A DNA stretch of 64,000 nt from Streptomyces canus (GTDB lineage Bacteria; Actinomycetota; Actinomycetes; Streptomycetales; Streptomycetaceae). Positions 8,569 to 17,215 of this stretch are shown here, one piece after another. The notes below the pieces were generated by a model. The model was given only the letters and a program-made list of their open reading frames with translations, was not told the DNA's origin and searched no databases. Location of the stretch: positions 3,658,001-3,722,000 of the forward strand of contig NZ_CP107989.1 of the NCBI RefSeq assembly GCF_041435015.1, given 5' to 3'. Position 1 is the first letter of the stretch; each line of letters begins with the position of its first letter. The position numbers were made by a program, and so were the translations under genes.

Positions 8569-9650
8569 TTCTCACCTGCCGCTTCGTTGTTGACGTACGG
8601 GGGCGTGGACCGGTCGTCCCAGCTGTCGACCCTGTAACGGCCGGACTCGTGGTGGAACCAGTAGACGGTGCTGAACCAGTTGCGCATATTGCGGACGCAG
8701 GCCCGGACGGCGGCGCTCAGTTCCTTTCCCCGCGTGGTGCCGTCGTCGAGCCCGTCGGCGAAACGGAGGGCGTCGGCCTCGGCGACGAGGAATGCGTCCA
8801 CGCATTTCTCGAGGAGCCGCCGCATTTCCCGGATCGCCTCTTCGAGAGTCAGCCCCTCGTGTGTGATGAGACTGATACCGAGATTGTGGACCTCGTCTCC
8901 CGCAATTTCCTTGGGCAGCGAACAGAGGTCGTTGTACCAGGCGGCGAATTCCTGGCTCAGCAGCGCCGCCCGCCGGTACGCCGGGGTTTTCCTTATCCCG
9001 TCCGGGAGTTCACGTCCCGCGCACGGCTCCAGCAGATCCGTCCAGATCCGGTGCGCGAAGGTGAGGCGGCGCAGTGCCAGGTATTCACCGACCGGGGGAA
9101 TGATTCCCCTGGTGCGATTGCGGAATTCCCGGTCGTAGGCCTCGATCACCTCGTGGAAGTGCCCGGCGAACCTGGTGTTCCACGTCCGCGGCAGGAACGA
9201 GTACAGCCGCACCATGCTGTCGGCGAAGGCGGCGACCAGCGGATCCTCGTGGTGCAGATGATCCCGGGGGGAGTCGAGCGCCGCGTGCAACCGGAACCTC
9301 AGCCGCCGCCACGCGCGCGGACGGCGGTGGACGATGTCGCGGTCGTGCCGGTCGTCCCAGGCGAAGAACCACGCGCTGAAGTCCGCTATCGCCTGGAGGA
9401 CCGCGTCGGGGGCACCGAGGTAGTACCCCGCCATGAGGTCCGTGTAGCACAGTCCGTCGGCATATTCCGCCACCTTGTCCGCCGGCATGAGCCGTTTTTC
9501 CAGAAGCCAGGTACGGGTGTTCTCCTGGAGCCTGGGCCAATACGGATGCAGTTGCCGGGGAAACGCTGCCTCGATCACCGGGAGAGAGAGCGACGGTGGA
9601 ACCGCGATCGCCGTCGGCGTCGATGTGGTGCTGTGTGGGAAAGCAGGCAC
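8565..9650 (-). CDS. eizS: Epi-isozizaene synthase (sesquiterpene cyclase)
   Basis: Class I terpene cyclase that converts farnesyl diphosphate to epi-isozizaene, the first step to the antibiotic albaflavenone. The GTG at 9650 follows GGAAGGGG and gives 361 residues, the length of the S. coelicolor enzyme; the longer frame to 9755 has no supporting signal. The Mg-binding aspartate motif D99-D-R-H-D103 and the NSE triad within [15 protein letters not shown] are both intact. The C-terminus [20 protein letters not shown] agrees with the known protein as I remember it. It is first in a two-gene operon with cyp170A1, with a large palindromic region upstream. Confidence 0.95.
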   Translation of the reverse strand: MPAFPHSTTSTPTAIAVPPSLSLPVIEAAFPRQLHPYWPRLQENTRTWLLEKRLMPADKVAEYADGLCYTDLMAGYYLGAPDAVLQAIADFSAWFFAWDDRHDRDIVHRRPRAWRRLRFRLHAALDSPRDHLHHEDPLVAAFADSMVRLYSFLPRTWNTRFAGHFHEVIEAYDREFRNRTRGIIPPVGEYLALRRLTFAHRIWTDLLEPCAGRELPDGIRKTPAYRRAALLSQEFAAWYNDLCSLPKEIAGDEVHNLGISLITHEGLTLEEAIREMRRLLEKCVDAFLVAEADALRFADGLDDGTTRGKELSAAVRACVRNMRNWFSTVYWFHHESGRYRVDSWDDRSTPPYVNNEAAGEK

Positions 9651-9806
9651 GGACAAACCCCTTCCAGCCGCCAGTTGACGCATGCCCCTGCCGCTGAACC
9701 GGGCGTGCGCCGTTGCGTATCCCCGCACTTCCCATTCAGCACCACAACTGACCATTCTGGGAACGCATTTGCTTCATTCACTACCCCGCGATGCCGGAAT
9801 TCTCCC

Positions 9807-9867
9807 CATGTGCGACTCGGATCGGATCACCATGTGAGCACATCCGATCGAGCGTGCGACGCACATG
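9807..9867. promoter_or_regulatory. Nested palindrome upstream of eizS
   Basis: Three inverted repeats are almost concentric: CATGTGCG (9807-9814) with CGCACATG (9860-9867), GATCGGAT (9820-9827) with ATCCGATC (9842-9849), and the perfect palindrome ATGTGAGCACAT (9832-9843). It lies about 160-220 bases upstream of the eizS start and is a strong candidate operator. Confidence 0.5.
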
Positions 9868-9870
9868 CGA

Positions 9871-9910
9871 ACGGCGCCTGTTCGGGGAGTGCTTCCTGAA
9901 CAGGCGCCGT
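9871..9910 (-). terminator. Terminator hairpin after def
   Basis: ACGGCGCCTGTTC at 9871-9883 and GAACAGGCGCCGT at 9898-9910 form a perfect 13-base-pair stem about 20 bases past the def stop. No T-tract follows on the minus strand. Confidence 0.75.
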
Positions 9911-9931
9911 GCGGGCGGGAGTTGTGGGACG

Positions 9932-10582
9932 TCAGTCGTTCGCGACCACGGGGTAGCGGGGCTCGTTCTCGGCCATCTGCCGCAGCGCGTCCTTGCGTTC
10001 ACGCTTGGAGAGCCGGTCGATGTAGAGGTACCCGTACAGATGGTCGGTCTCGTGCTGCAGACACCGGGCGAAGTAGCCGGTGCCACGGACCTTGACCGGG
10101 TTGCCCTTCTCGTCCTGCCCGGTGACCTCGGCGTAGTCGGGGCGGGCGAGCGGCGCGTACGCGGTGGGCACCGACAGACAGCCCTCGTTGCTGTCGTCGA
10201 GGCGGCGCGTGTCCGCGGGCAGGTCCACGAGCTTCGGGTTGCAGACGACACCCACGTGCCGCCGGCCCTCGTCGTCCTGGCAGTCGTACACGAAGACCTT
10301 CAGGTCGACGCCGATCTGGTTGGCGGCGAGGCCGACGCCCTCGGCGGTGCGCTGGCTGGCGAACATGTCCGCGACGAGCTGGTCGAGCTCCTCACCGAAC
10401 TCGGTGACGTCCTTGCACTCCTTGTGCAGCACGGGGTTCCCGACGACGGTGATGGGCCGCGAGGTGCCGCGCTCACGCCAGGCGCTCTCCCGCTCCTCGG
10501 TGTCCTCGATGTCGATGACGAACCCCTCGTCGTCGACGGGGAGCACGCCCGCGTGCTGCTGATCGGTGTCCTGCTGGGCCAT
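9932..10582 (-). CDS. def: Peptide deformylase
   Basis: A 216-residue metalloenzyme that removes the formyl group from nascent proteins. All three family motifs are intact: [10 protein letters not shown] (82-91), EGCLSVP with metal ligand C135, and HETDH (177-181) supplying two histidines and the catalytic glutamate. An N-terminal extension of about 40 acidic residues precedes the catalytic domain. The ATG is preceded by GTAGGTC and, further up, AGGAAGG. It lies 73 bases downstream of the TPR-protein gene in the same direction and ends at a strong hairpin. Confidence 0.95.
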   Translation of the reverse strand: MAQQDTDQQHAGVLPVDDEGFVIDIEDTEERESAWRERGTSRPITVVGNPVLHKECKDVTEFGEELDQLVADMFASQRTAEGVGLAANQIGVDLKVFVYDCQDDEGRRHVGVVCNPKLVDLPADTRRLDDSNEGCLSVPTAYAPLARPDYAEVTGQDEKGNPVKVRGTGYFARCLQHETDHLYGYLYIDRLSKRERKDALRQMAENEPRYPVVAND

Positions 10583-10655
10583 GACCTACGGATCGCCTTC
10601 CTGCACAAACAAAGAACAAAGAGGGTGTGACGCTGATACAGGGTACGGCGAACGG

Positions 10656-11636
10656 TCAGCAGACCTCCTCGAGATCCCGCCAGTCCCTGGAATCCGGACT
10701 GTCCGCGACCCAACCGTCCAACAGTCCCCGGACCAGCGAGGCCGGCGCAGCCACCCCGCACTCCCGCTCCGGCACCCACAGCTGACCGTCCGTGCGGTGC
10801 CCCAGCGGCCCGGGGTGTCCCGGTTCGCTGTGGTCATGGGGGTCCAGGTGCTCCCCGTCGCCCTCGTCCGACGGCATCCGCGACTCGGAGCACATCCGGC
10901 ACAGCAACCGCACGGACGACGACCAGTCCTCGGCCGCGAACCCGGCGTCCGCCGCGAGCTGCTCCAGCGCGTCCCGATCCGCCTCGGTGGCCGCCTCCAG
11001 GAGCACCACCCAGGTGGGGACGGGTGAGGGAGCCCACAGCTCGATCTCGTCGAAGACGGGATAGGCATGGCCGGACGCCGTGGTCCGCTCGCCGTGCGGC
11101 ACCCCGTCGTGCAGCACGACCTCGCCCCACCGCCGCCCGGAGGACGGCAGCGGAATGGACAGCACCTCGATCCGGGCCGGGTCGAGCCGCCGCCCCCAGA
11201 CCACCTCGGCCTCCCCCTCGGGCGACAGCCGTACGGCCGCGCTGCCGAGGTCCATGCCGAGCGGCTCACCGGCCGCGGTCGCCCCACCGGGCACCCGCAG
11301 CCCGTACGCCTGCCAGGCCCGCCGCGCCAGCGACCAATCCTGGAGCGCGGTCGCGGCGATGCCGACGTTCCACCAGTCGGGCGCCCCGGTCTCCCGGTCG
11401 AGCAGCGCCACGGCCCTGAGGCCCGCGGCCCGCGCCTGCTCCCAGTCGTGCCGGAACTTGTGGAGCAGGGCGAGGTTGAACCAGGACTCCGACAGCCACG
11501 GCTCCAGGTCCGCGGCACGTGTCAGCAGCGCGCCCGCGTCCTCGTACCGGCCGTCGCCGATCAGCGTGAACGCGCGGTCCGTGGCCTGCCGCCAGGAGGC
11601 GGAGGGCCGGTGCCGTCCCTTGCCGAAGATCCTCAC
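10656..11636 (-). CDS. Tetratricopeptide-repeat protein
   Basis: A 326-residue soluble protein. The first about 110 residues form three or four TPR-like helical hairpins (WRQATDRAFTLIGDGRYEDA, SWFNLALLHKFRHDWEQARA, WWNVGIAATALQDWSLARRA); the rest is a less helical domain with a cysteine-containing LLCRMCSES and a C-terminal WVPERECGVAAP. The GTG at 11636 (VRIFGKGRHRPS) has GGCGGGAA just upstream and is preferred to the ATG at 11708. TPRs bind other proteins; the partner is unknown. It lies between the HD-domain genes and def, all on the minus strand. Confidence 0.75.
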   Translation of the reverse strand: MRIFGKGRHRPSASWRQATDRAFTLIGDGRYEDAGALLTRAADLEPWLSESWFNLALLHKFRHDWEQARAAGLRAVALLDRETGAPDWWNVGIAATALQDWSLARRAWQAYGLRVPGGATAAGEPLGMDLGSAAVRLSPEGEAEVVWGRRLDPARIEVLSIPLPSSGRRWGEVVLHDGVPHGERTTASGHAYPVFDEIELWAPSPVPTWVVLLEAATEADRDALEQLAADAGFAAEDWSSSVRLLCRMCSESRMPSDEGDGEHLDPHDHSEPGHPGPLGHRTDGQLWVPERECGVAAPASLVRGLLDGWVADSPDSRDWRDLEEVC

Positions 11637-11740
11637 GATTCCCGCCTGCCAGTTCCGTCGAGTGGGCTGGCTGTGCCCCCGGACACCCTCTCTCTCGCAT
11701 CCAACCACGTGTGCTTGGAAGGGCGCTCATTACCCATGGG

Positions 11741-13009
11741 TTACCCCGTCACGGGGGAGGTCAGACAGTCTCTCGACAGCACCCTGGCCAGCGCCTCCAC
11801 GACCTCCGGAGCGTAGTCCCCCGCGGTGCCCAGGCGCAGCTCCTCGAGCGCGGTCAGTGGCCCGCCGGGTCCGGCGTCCCGCGCCATCTCCTCGTACGCG
11901 TTCACGGCTCGCACGATCCGCGCGGCCAGCGGCTGCTCACGGCAGGGGTCGGCCTGCCGCTCCACGACCACGGCGACGGCCGCGTCCACCCCCGTCTGCC
12001 GTACGACGGCCCCGCCGAGGAGCGCGATACGGCGCTGTTCGGCGAGGGGCAGGCCCGCGGTGGCGCCCGCGGGCACCGGGTCGACGAGGCTCAACTGGCC
12101 GATGTCGTGCATGAGGGCCGCGTACTCCAGGACGGTGAGCTCGGGCCGGGACAGTCCCAGGTCGCGGCCGACCTCCCGGCTGAGCGCGGCGACCCTGCGG
12201 GCGTGCCCCGCGGGCGTGTACCCGGCTATCTCGGTGGCGCGGGCGAGGGAGGCGATGGTCTGCCGATAGGTGGAACGGACGGCGGCGTAGCGGCGGACGG
12301 AGAGCTGGGTGAGCAGCAACGGCACCGAGAAGACGGGCAGCGCCCACAGTCCCGCGACGGCGACCGCGAGCGCCATCACGGCCCCGGTGGCCACGACGGC
12401 GGATCCGATGCCGAGCAGGGCCCGCAGCTCGTCCCTGAGCAGCGGGCCGAAGGGCCAGCGGGTGCGGGAGTGCGCCAGGGCGGCCGCGAGCACGGCGTCG
12501 CACAGCGCGGTGAGCGAGAGCAGGGCGAGCAGGAGCAGGGCGTACGCGGGACCGCTCCACTGCGCGAAGGTCCCCTGGTTGTAGAGGGGTTGGAAGCACA
12601 CGGCGGCGAATCCGACGGTCAGGACGCGGCGGGCGAGCTGGTCGGCGGTGGGGCCCTGTCCGCGTCCGACGTGCGGCACGCTGCCGACGAGGGAGGCGGC
12701 GAGGACGACGGTGACGACCTGGGCGGCGCCGTGCTGCGTGGGCGTACCGGCGTTCTCGCCGAGCAGGGCGTAGGACAGCGCCCCTGCGGCACCGAGGGGC
12801 GCGGCCTCCCTGACATGGGGACCGCTGCGCCGGTTGAGCTCACCGACCGCGATCAGCACCCCGAACGTGAGGGCGGTACCGCGCTCCTCGAGACCGGTCC
12901 AGAGGACGAAGGCGAGCGAGCCGGTGGCGAGGAGAGCGGCGGAGGTGTGGACCAGGGTGAGGAGGGGCGGCACCCGGCAGGCCGCCTCGGGCGCGCTCCG
13001 GGCTCTCAC
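11741..13009 (-). CDS. Membrane HD-domain protein with degenerate HD-GYP
   Basis: A 422-residue protein with about six hydrophobic membrane segments in the first 260 residues, then an HD-type domain: GHARRVAALSREVG and MHDIGQL keep the first metal-binding histidines and aspartate. The later HHE and GYP motifs of active HD-GYP cyclic-di-GMP phosphodiesterases are missing. The start is the GTG at 13009, which overlaps the upstream gene stop as GTGA; the longer frame runs through that gene. It may be a catalytically weakened partner of the adjacent intact HD-GYP protein. Confidence 0.75.
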   Translation of the reverse strand: MRARSAPEAACRVPPLLTLVHTSAALLATGSLAFVLWTGLEERGTALTFGVLIAVGELNRRSGPHVREAAPLGAAGALSYALLGENAGTPTQHGAAQVVTVVLAASLVGSVPHVGRGQGPTADQLARRVLTVGFAAVCFQPLYNQGTFAQWSGPAYALLLLALLSLTALCDAVLAAALAHSRTRWPFGPLLRDELRALLGIGSAVVATGAVMALAVAVAGLWALPVFSVPLLLTQLSVRRYAAVRSTYRQTIASLARATEIAGYTPAGHARRVAALSREVGRDLGLSRPELTVLEYAALMHDIGQLSLVDPVPAGATAGLPLAEQRRIALLGGAVVRQTGVDAAVAVVVERQADPCREQPLAARIVRAVNAYEEMARDAGPGGPLTALEELRLGTAGDYAPEVVEALARVLSRDCLTSPVTG

Positions 13010-14346
13010 CGGCGTACCCCCGGCCGCCCTGTGGCCGCCGGACGAGGACGCGGCACGCCGGGCTCGTCGGCCGTGACCGCCGGATGCCAGCCGTGCCGGG
13101 ACAGGGCGCGGACGAGGGCCGTCACCATCTGTGGGTCGAACTGGCTGCCCGCGCACCGCTCCAGCTCCTCCAGCGCGGCGCAGACGGGCCGGGCCCGCCG
13201 GTAGGACCGGGTGGACGTCATCGCGTCGAAGGCGTCGGCCACGGCCACCACCCGCGCGGACTCCGGGATCTGCCCCCCTGTCAGTCCGTACGGGTACCCG
13301 CTCCCGTCCAGCCGCTCATGGTGGTGCAGTACGGCGGACCGGGCCTCCCCGAGGAAGGAGATGCCCCGGACCATCTCGTGCCCGTACTCGGGATGCAGCT
13401 CGATGATCCGGCGCTCCTCAGGGGTCAGCGGCCCGTCCTTCCTGAGCAGCCGCGTCGGCACCCCGAGCTTCCCGACGTCGTGCAGGATCCCGGCGAACCG
13501 CAGCACCTCGATGCGGGCGTCGTCCATGCCGAGCTCCCGCGCGATCATCATCGACGCCTGCCCGACCCGCTCGCTGTGCCCGCGCGTGTACTCGTCCTTG
13601 ATGTCGACCGCCTGCACCAGGGCCCGGATGGTGGCCTGGTGGGCGGCGCGCTCCCGGTGGTACTGCGCGAACACCCACCACGACACACACATCGGCAGCA
13701 GCACGAGCAACGCGGCGACGGGACCGTAGGGACTGCGCCACAGGACGGCCATCATGAGCCCGGCCAGCCCGTGTACGGCGACGGGGGCGAGGGAGCGGAG
13801 AAACAGGCCGCGCCAGGCCCGCCGTGCGGGAATCCTCCCCCACTGCCCGAAAGGCGTGGGCGGTGCCCCCACGGCGAGCGCCAGGATTCCCCCGTCCAGC
13901 AGGCTCAGCACCAGGCAGAAGACGAGCACCGCGGCCCCGGCCGGGACCAGCACGTACGGGAAGTCGGAGGCCACGACCGCCTCCCGGCCGCCCGTCGCCC
14001 CGTGCACCCGTGCGGCCGCCCACACGCCCACCGTGAGCTGCGCGGCCCTCCAGAGGCGGCGCAGCCCACGCGGGCGCTGCTCGACCGGGGACAGCAGCGC
14101 CCCCGGCAGGGCCACGAGGGCGGCGGCCGGGGGCGGCAGCAGAAAGGCGCCGGCGAGCAGCACGGGATAGAAGGTGCCGGCGAACCGCCGGCGGGCGGCG
14201 GACTGCTCCCATCCGGCAGAGAGCGCGGCGAGCAGCGCGACCTCCCACCAGGAGGTGCGTACGGACGCCAGTGGCAACAGACAGAGCACTGCGGCTACGG
14301 CGACACAGGCGACGTACGCACGCGCGCGTGCCGGCACCGCCTCCAT
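13006..14346 (-). CDS. Membrane HD-GYP domain protein, probable cyclic-di-GMP phosphodiesterase
   Basis: About 446 residues: hydrophobic membrane segments fill the first half, then a full HD-GYP domain. The signature runs HSERVGQAS, GILHDVGKLGVP, LHPEYGHEMV, and HHHERLDGSGYPYGL, covering the HD metal site and the GYP motif. The family hydrolyses cyclic di-GMP, a developmental signal in Streptomyces. The ATG at 14346 has GGAGGGG immediately upstream and is preferred to the GTG at 14421. The stop overlaps the GTG of the next HD gene, so both are made together. Confidence 0.85.
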   Translation of the reverse strand: MEAVPARARAYVACVAVAAVLCLLPLASVRTSWWEVALLAALSAGWEQSAARRRFAGTFYPVLLAGAFLLPPPAAALVALPGALLSPVEQRPRGLRRLWRAAQLTVGVWAAARVHGATGGREAVVASDFPYVLVPAGAAVLVFCLVLSLLDGGILALAVGAPPTPFGQWGRIPARRAWRGLFLRSLAPVAVHGLAGLMMAVLWRSPYGPVAALLVLLPMCVSWWVFAQYHRERAAHQATIRALVQAVDIKDEYTRGHSERVGQASMMIARELGMDDARIEVLRFAGILHDVGKLGVPTRLLRKDGPLTPEERRIIELHPEYGHEMVRGISFLGEARSAVLHHHERLDGSGYPYGLTGGQIPESARVVAVADAFDAMTSTRSYRRARPVCAALEELERCAGSQFDPQMVTALVRALSRHGWHPAVTADEPGVPRPRPAATGRPGVRR

Positions 14347-14461
14347 CTCGCCCCTCCAGCCCCAAGTCCGCACAGTCGCGAGGAGCCTAGGACGGCGGGG
14401 GGGGCGGTGTGGGCTGATCACCTGCCGATTAGCACGTTCGAGTGAACAGTGACCGGACGGC

Positions 14462-14773
14462 TCAGGACTCCTGCGATGTCCCCGGCGAGGCCGTCACGTC
14501 GTGCTCGGGCACGGCCTGTCCGGAGCGGATCAGGTCGAGCCGCCCCAGCACCTTGGAGCGCAGGTCGGTCGGCACGTCGTCATGGCCGCAGCACCGCTTG
14601 ACGAGCTTCTTCACGGCCTCTTCGAGACCGTACTTCTCCAGGCACGGAGAGCACTCGTTGAAGTGCTGCTTGAACTTGACGCGATCGACGTCCGGCATCT
14701 CACTGTCGAGGAACTCGTAGAGATGATCGAGTACCTCACTGCAGTCCGTCTCGTGCGGCTCTCCGCAGCTCAT
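14462..14773 (-). CDS. rsrA: Redox-sensitive zinc anti-sigma factor RsrA
   Basis: A 103-residue anti-sigma factor of the ZAS family that holds sigma-R inactive under reducing conditions and releases it when disulfides form. The zinc and redox residues are C3, C11, H37, C41, C44, C61 and C62; the HFNECSPC motif (37-44) is the HxxxCxxC hallmark, and C11 and C44 correspond to the known trigger disulfide pair. The ATG overlaps the sigR stop as ATGA. The length matches the S. coelicolor protein to within two residues. Confidence 0.96.
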   Translation of the reverse strand: MSCGEPHETDCSEVLDHLYEFLDSEMPDVDRVKFKQHFNECSPCLEKYGLEEAVKKLVKRCCGHDDVPTDLRSKVLGRLDLIRSGQAVPEHDVTASPGTSQES

Positions 14774-15618
14774 GAGCCCGAGCCTTTCGCTTCGTTCGAC
14801 TCTCCGGCACCGGCCGGGACGAGCCCGCGCTCACGGGCGTAGTCCTCGAGCATGCCGCGCAGTTGACGGCGGCCCCGGTGCAGTCGGGACATCACCGTTC
14901 CGATGGGTGTCCCCATGATGTCCGCGATCTCCTTGTACGCAAAGCCCTCTACGTCAGCGAGGTAGACGGCGATGCGGAACTCCTCGGGGATCGCCTGGAG
15001 CGCTTCCTTCACGTCCGAGTCGGGCAGGTGGTCGAGCGCCTGCGACTCGGCGGAGCGCAGACCGGTCGACATGTGCGACTCGGCGCGGGCGAGCTGCCAG
15101 TCCTCGATCTCCTCGGCCGCGGAGCGCTGGGGTTCGCGCTGCTTCTTGCGGTACGAGTTGATGAACGTGTTGGTGAGGATCCGGTACAGCCACGCCTTGA
15201 GGTTGGTGCCCTCACGGAACTGGTGGAAGGACGCGTACGCCTTGGCGTACGTCTCCTGCACCAGGTCTTCGGCGTCGGCCGGGTTGCGTGTCATACGCAG
15301 AGCGGCCGAGTACATCTGGTCGAGGAATTCGAGCGCGTCCCGCTCGAAGCGCGCAGTGCGCTCCGCAGTCGACTCCGTGCTCGCGCCCTGGCCCTCGGGC
15401 TGCTCCGCCTGGCCGTTGTCGGTCCCTGCGTCGATCCCAGTGACCGGACCCACCTCCTCAAGATTCCGGGCAGCACCGAAACCGGTGCCACCGGAATTGG
15501 AGGATAGACGACTATCCGTCCCGGCCGCCCCTCGAATAGGGGTGGTCTTGGCCGCATGCAGCACCGTCCAGTCCAGGTCAGCGCGACTGGTGCGCCTCGG
15601 GCAGAAGGTCGAACCCAT
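14770..15618 (-). CDS. sigR: ECF sigma factor SigR (long SigR' and short forms)
   Basis: ECF sigma factor for the thiol-oxidative stress regulon. Region 2 is seen in [24 protein letters not shown] and YRKKQREPQ; region 4 in [22 protein letters not shown]. Two starts are supported. The GTG at 15453 ([10 protein letters not shown]) follows GAGGAG and gives 227 residues, the classic form. The ATG at 15618, after AGGAGAGG, adds 55 residues, matching the unstable SigR' isoform described in S. coelicolor, made from the autoregulated p2 promoter. A TATCCT at 15506-15501 between the starts could be the -10 of p1. RsrA is coupled downstream. Confidence 0.96.
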   Translation of the reverse strand: MGSTFCPRRTSRADLDWTVLHAAKTTPIRGAAGTDSRLSSNSGGTGFGAARNLEEVGPVTGIDAGTDNGQAEQPEGQGASTESTAERTARFERDALEFLDQMYSAALRMTRNPADAEDLVQETYAKAYASFHQFREGTNLKAWLYRILTNTFINSYRKKQREPQRSAAEEIEDWQLARAESHMSTGLRSAESQALDHLPDSDVKEALQAIPEEFRIAVYLADVEGFAYKEIADIMGTPIGTVMSRLHRGRRQLRGMLEDYARERGLVPAGAGESNEAKGSGS

Positions 15619-15674
15619 GCGGCGGACATCCTCTCCTACGACGGTCTGCGCTGCTCTTCAGCGCTTCTGTCCGC

Positions 15675-15704
15675 CTCAACAGAGGTCCGCGGCTCAGCAT
15701 TCCC
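15675..15704 (-). promoter_or_regulatory. Sigma-R-dependent promoter sigRp2
   Basis: On the minus strand, GGGAAT (15704-15699) is followed after exactly 18 bases by GTTGAG (15680-15675), matching the sigma-R consensus GGAAT-N18/19-GTT. It lies upstream of the long SigR' start and just after the preceding gene's stop. This gives positive autoregulation. Confidence 0.9.
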
Positions 15705-15710
15705 GGGCTT

Positions 15711-16340
15711 TCACCCCAGTGACCCGAGCCACTTCACGACCGCGTCCGTGATGACTGTCACGGCCTCCTCCTGAGTGATCCGCGCCCGCTTCGGCACGAC
15801 GAAGCCATGATCACCGAAGGGCACCTCGGCCAGTTCGAAGGATCCGTTCGGGAACTCCTCCGGCTTCCCGAACGGGTCGTTGCCGCCCTGGACGACCAGG
15901 GTGGGCACCCCGGATCCGAGCAGTTCCCCGGCGCGGGACTTCTCCGGCCTGCCGGGCGGGTGCAACGGGAAACTCAGGGCGAGGACGGCGGCGGGGCCCA
16001 GCTCCACGGCCGTACGGCAGGCGACCCGGGCCCCGGCACTGCGCCCGCCGGAGATCACCGGCAGGCCGGGCGTCACGAGCGAGGGCCAGACGCCCCGCCA
16101 TCCCATGTCCAGCGTCTTCGGCGCGGGCGCGACCTTCTTGCCGGCCACCCGCCAGGGCTGCTCGACCAGAGCGACGCTCACGCCGTGGCCGGGGAGCATT
16201 CGGGCGAGCGCCTGGAGGTCCCGTGCCTCGATGCCGCCGCCGGCGCCATGGCTCACGGCCAGCACGAGCCGCGCCTGCCGCGCCGGGTGCCAGGTGATGC
16301 GGGCGTCCCCGGCCTCGGTGCTGATGATCTCGGTCTTCAC
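15711..16340 (-). CDS. Alpha/beta-hydrolase, KANL3/Tex30-like
   Basis: A 209-residue hydrolase with an early HGAGGG oxyanion region, the nucleophile elbow GGRSAGAR, an acidic residue in GGNDPFG and the histidine in GDHGF, giving a complete catalytic triad. The fold type matches the Tex30/KANL3-like family of small hydrolases with unknown substrates. The ATG at 16340 lies nine bases after the stop of the SRAP gene, so the two probably share a transcript. The sigR p2 promoter starts just beyond its stop codon. Confidence 0.8.
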   Translation of the reverse strand: MKTEIISTEAGDARITWHPARQARLVLAVSHGAGGGIEARDLQALARMLPGHGVSVALVEQPWRVAGKKVAPAPKTLDMGWRGVWPSLVTPGLPVISGGRSAGARVACRTAVELGPAAVLALSFPLHPPGRPEKSRAGELLGSGVPTLVVQGGNDPFGKPEEFPNGSFELAEVPFGDHGFVVPKRARITQEEAVTVITDAVVKWLGSLG

Positions 16341-16349
16341 ACCAGAAGG

Positions 16350-17165
16350 CTAGAAGAGCGTGCCCTCTTCCGGCCCCTCCAGCTCCTTGAGCAGCTCCGG
16401 CCCGTTGTTGCGGACGTTGCTGACGGCCGTGCTCACCGGATAGGCCCGCATCAGCCCCTCGGGCGGCGGCGCGAGCAGGTTGCGCAGGTCGTCGAGGTCG
16501 GTGCGGGACGGGTCGAGCCAGGTGTCCCAGCGGTCCGGGGTCAGCATCAGCGGCATCCGGGGGTGGATGTCGACGAGGGAGCGCGGGCCGTCGGCCGGGG
16601 AGACGGCCAGGGGGCCCGTCTCCGCCTCGGTGGTGATCACGGAGCAGGTCGTCCACCAGGCCTGCGGATGGTCGTCGGGCAGGGTCTTGTCCCGCCAGAA
16701 CTCGTACAGCCCGGCCATCGCGAACACCGAACGGTCGGCGGGCAGCACGAAGTAGGGCTGCTTGCGCGGCCGCTTCTTCTTCCCCTCGACCTCCAGCTCC
16801 CGCTCGCCGGACCCGGTCACCCACTCGTAGTAGCCGTCGGCCGGGATGATGCAGCGGCGGGTGGCGAAGGCCCTCTTGTACGACGGCTTCTCGTGCACGG
16901 TCTCCGCGCGCGCGTTGATCATCCGGGCAGCGCCCTCGGGGGTCTTCGACCAGCTCGGGACCAGCCCCCACTTCAACTTCCGCAGCTGCCGAACCGGTCG
17001 CGGGTCCTCGACGTCCTTGAGAGGGCGGTCGAGGACGGCGTAAACCTCCTTGGTCGGGGCCACGTTGAAGTCGGGCTCCAGAGTCTCCTCGGGCTCCCAC
17101 TTCTCGATCTCAAAGATTCCTGCGAGATCCTCGGGCCCACGACTCGCTGCATACCGTCCGCACAT
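16350..17165 (-). CDS. SRAP/HMCES-type abasic-site protein
   Basis: A 271-residue SOS-response-associated protein that, in the family, covalently shields abasic sites in single-stranded DNA. The start MCGRYAASRG places the crosslinking cysteine at position 2 after methionine removal, which fixes the start at 17165. Other family landmarks are NVAPT (N34), MINARAET, CIIPADGYYEW and the active-site VDIHPRMPLML. It is divergent from the M50-like gene 50 bases away and leads an operon with the hydrolase. Confidence 0.93.
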   Translation of the reverse strand: MCGRYAASRGPEDLAGIFEIEKWEPEETLEPDFNVAPTKEVYAVLDRPLKDVEDPRPVRQLRKLKWGLVPSWSKTPEGAARMINARAETVHEKPSYKRAFATRRCIIPADGYYEWVTGSGERELEVEGKKKRPRKQPYFVLPADRSVFAMAGLYEFWRDKTLPDDHPQAWWTTCSVITTEAETGPLAVSPADGPRSLVDIHPRMPLMLTPDRWDTWLDPSRTDLDDLRNLLAPPPEGLMRAYPVSTAVSNVRNNGPELLKELEGPEEGTLF

Positions 17166-17215
17166 ACGTGCCACACTGCCAGACTCCGTACGAGGAGAGG
17201 GAGCCACCGGGAAAC

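Noticed and set aside
9651..9755. Longer epi-isozizaene synthase starting at 9755
   Set aside because: The GTG at 9650 has GGAAGGGG at proper spacing and gives the 361-residue length of the characterised enzyme.
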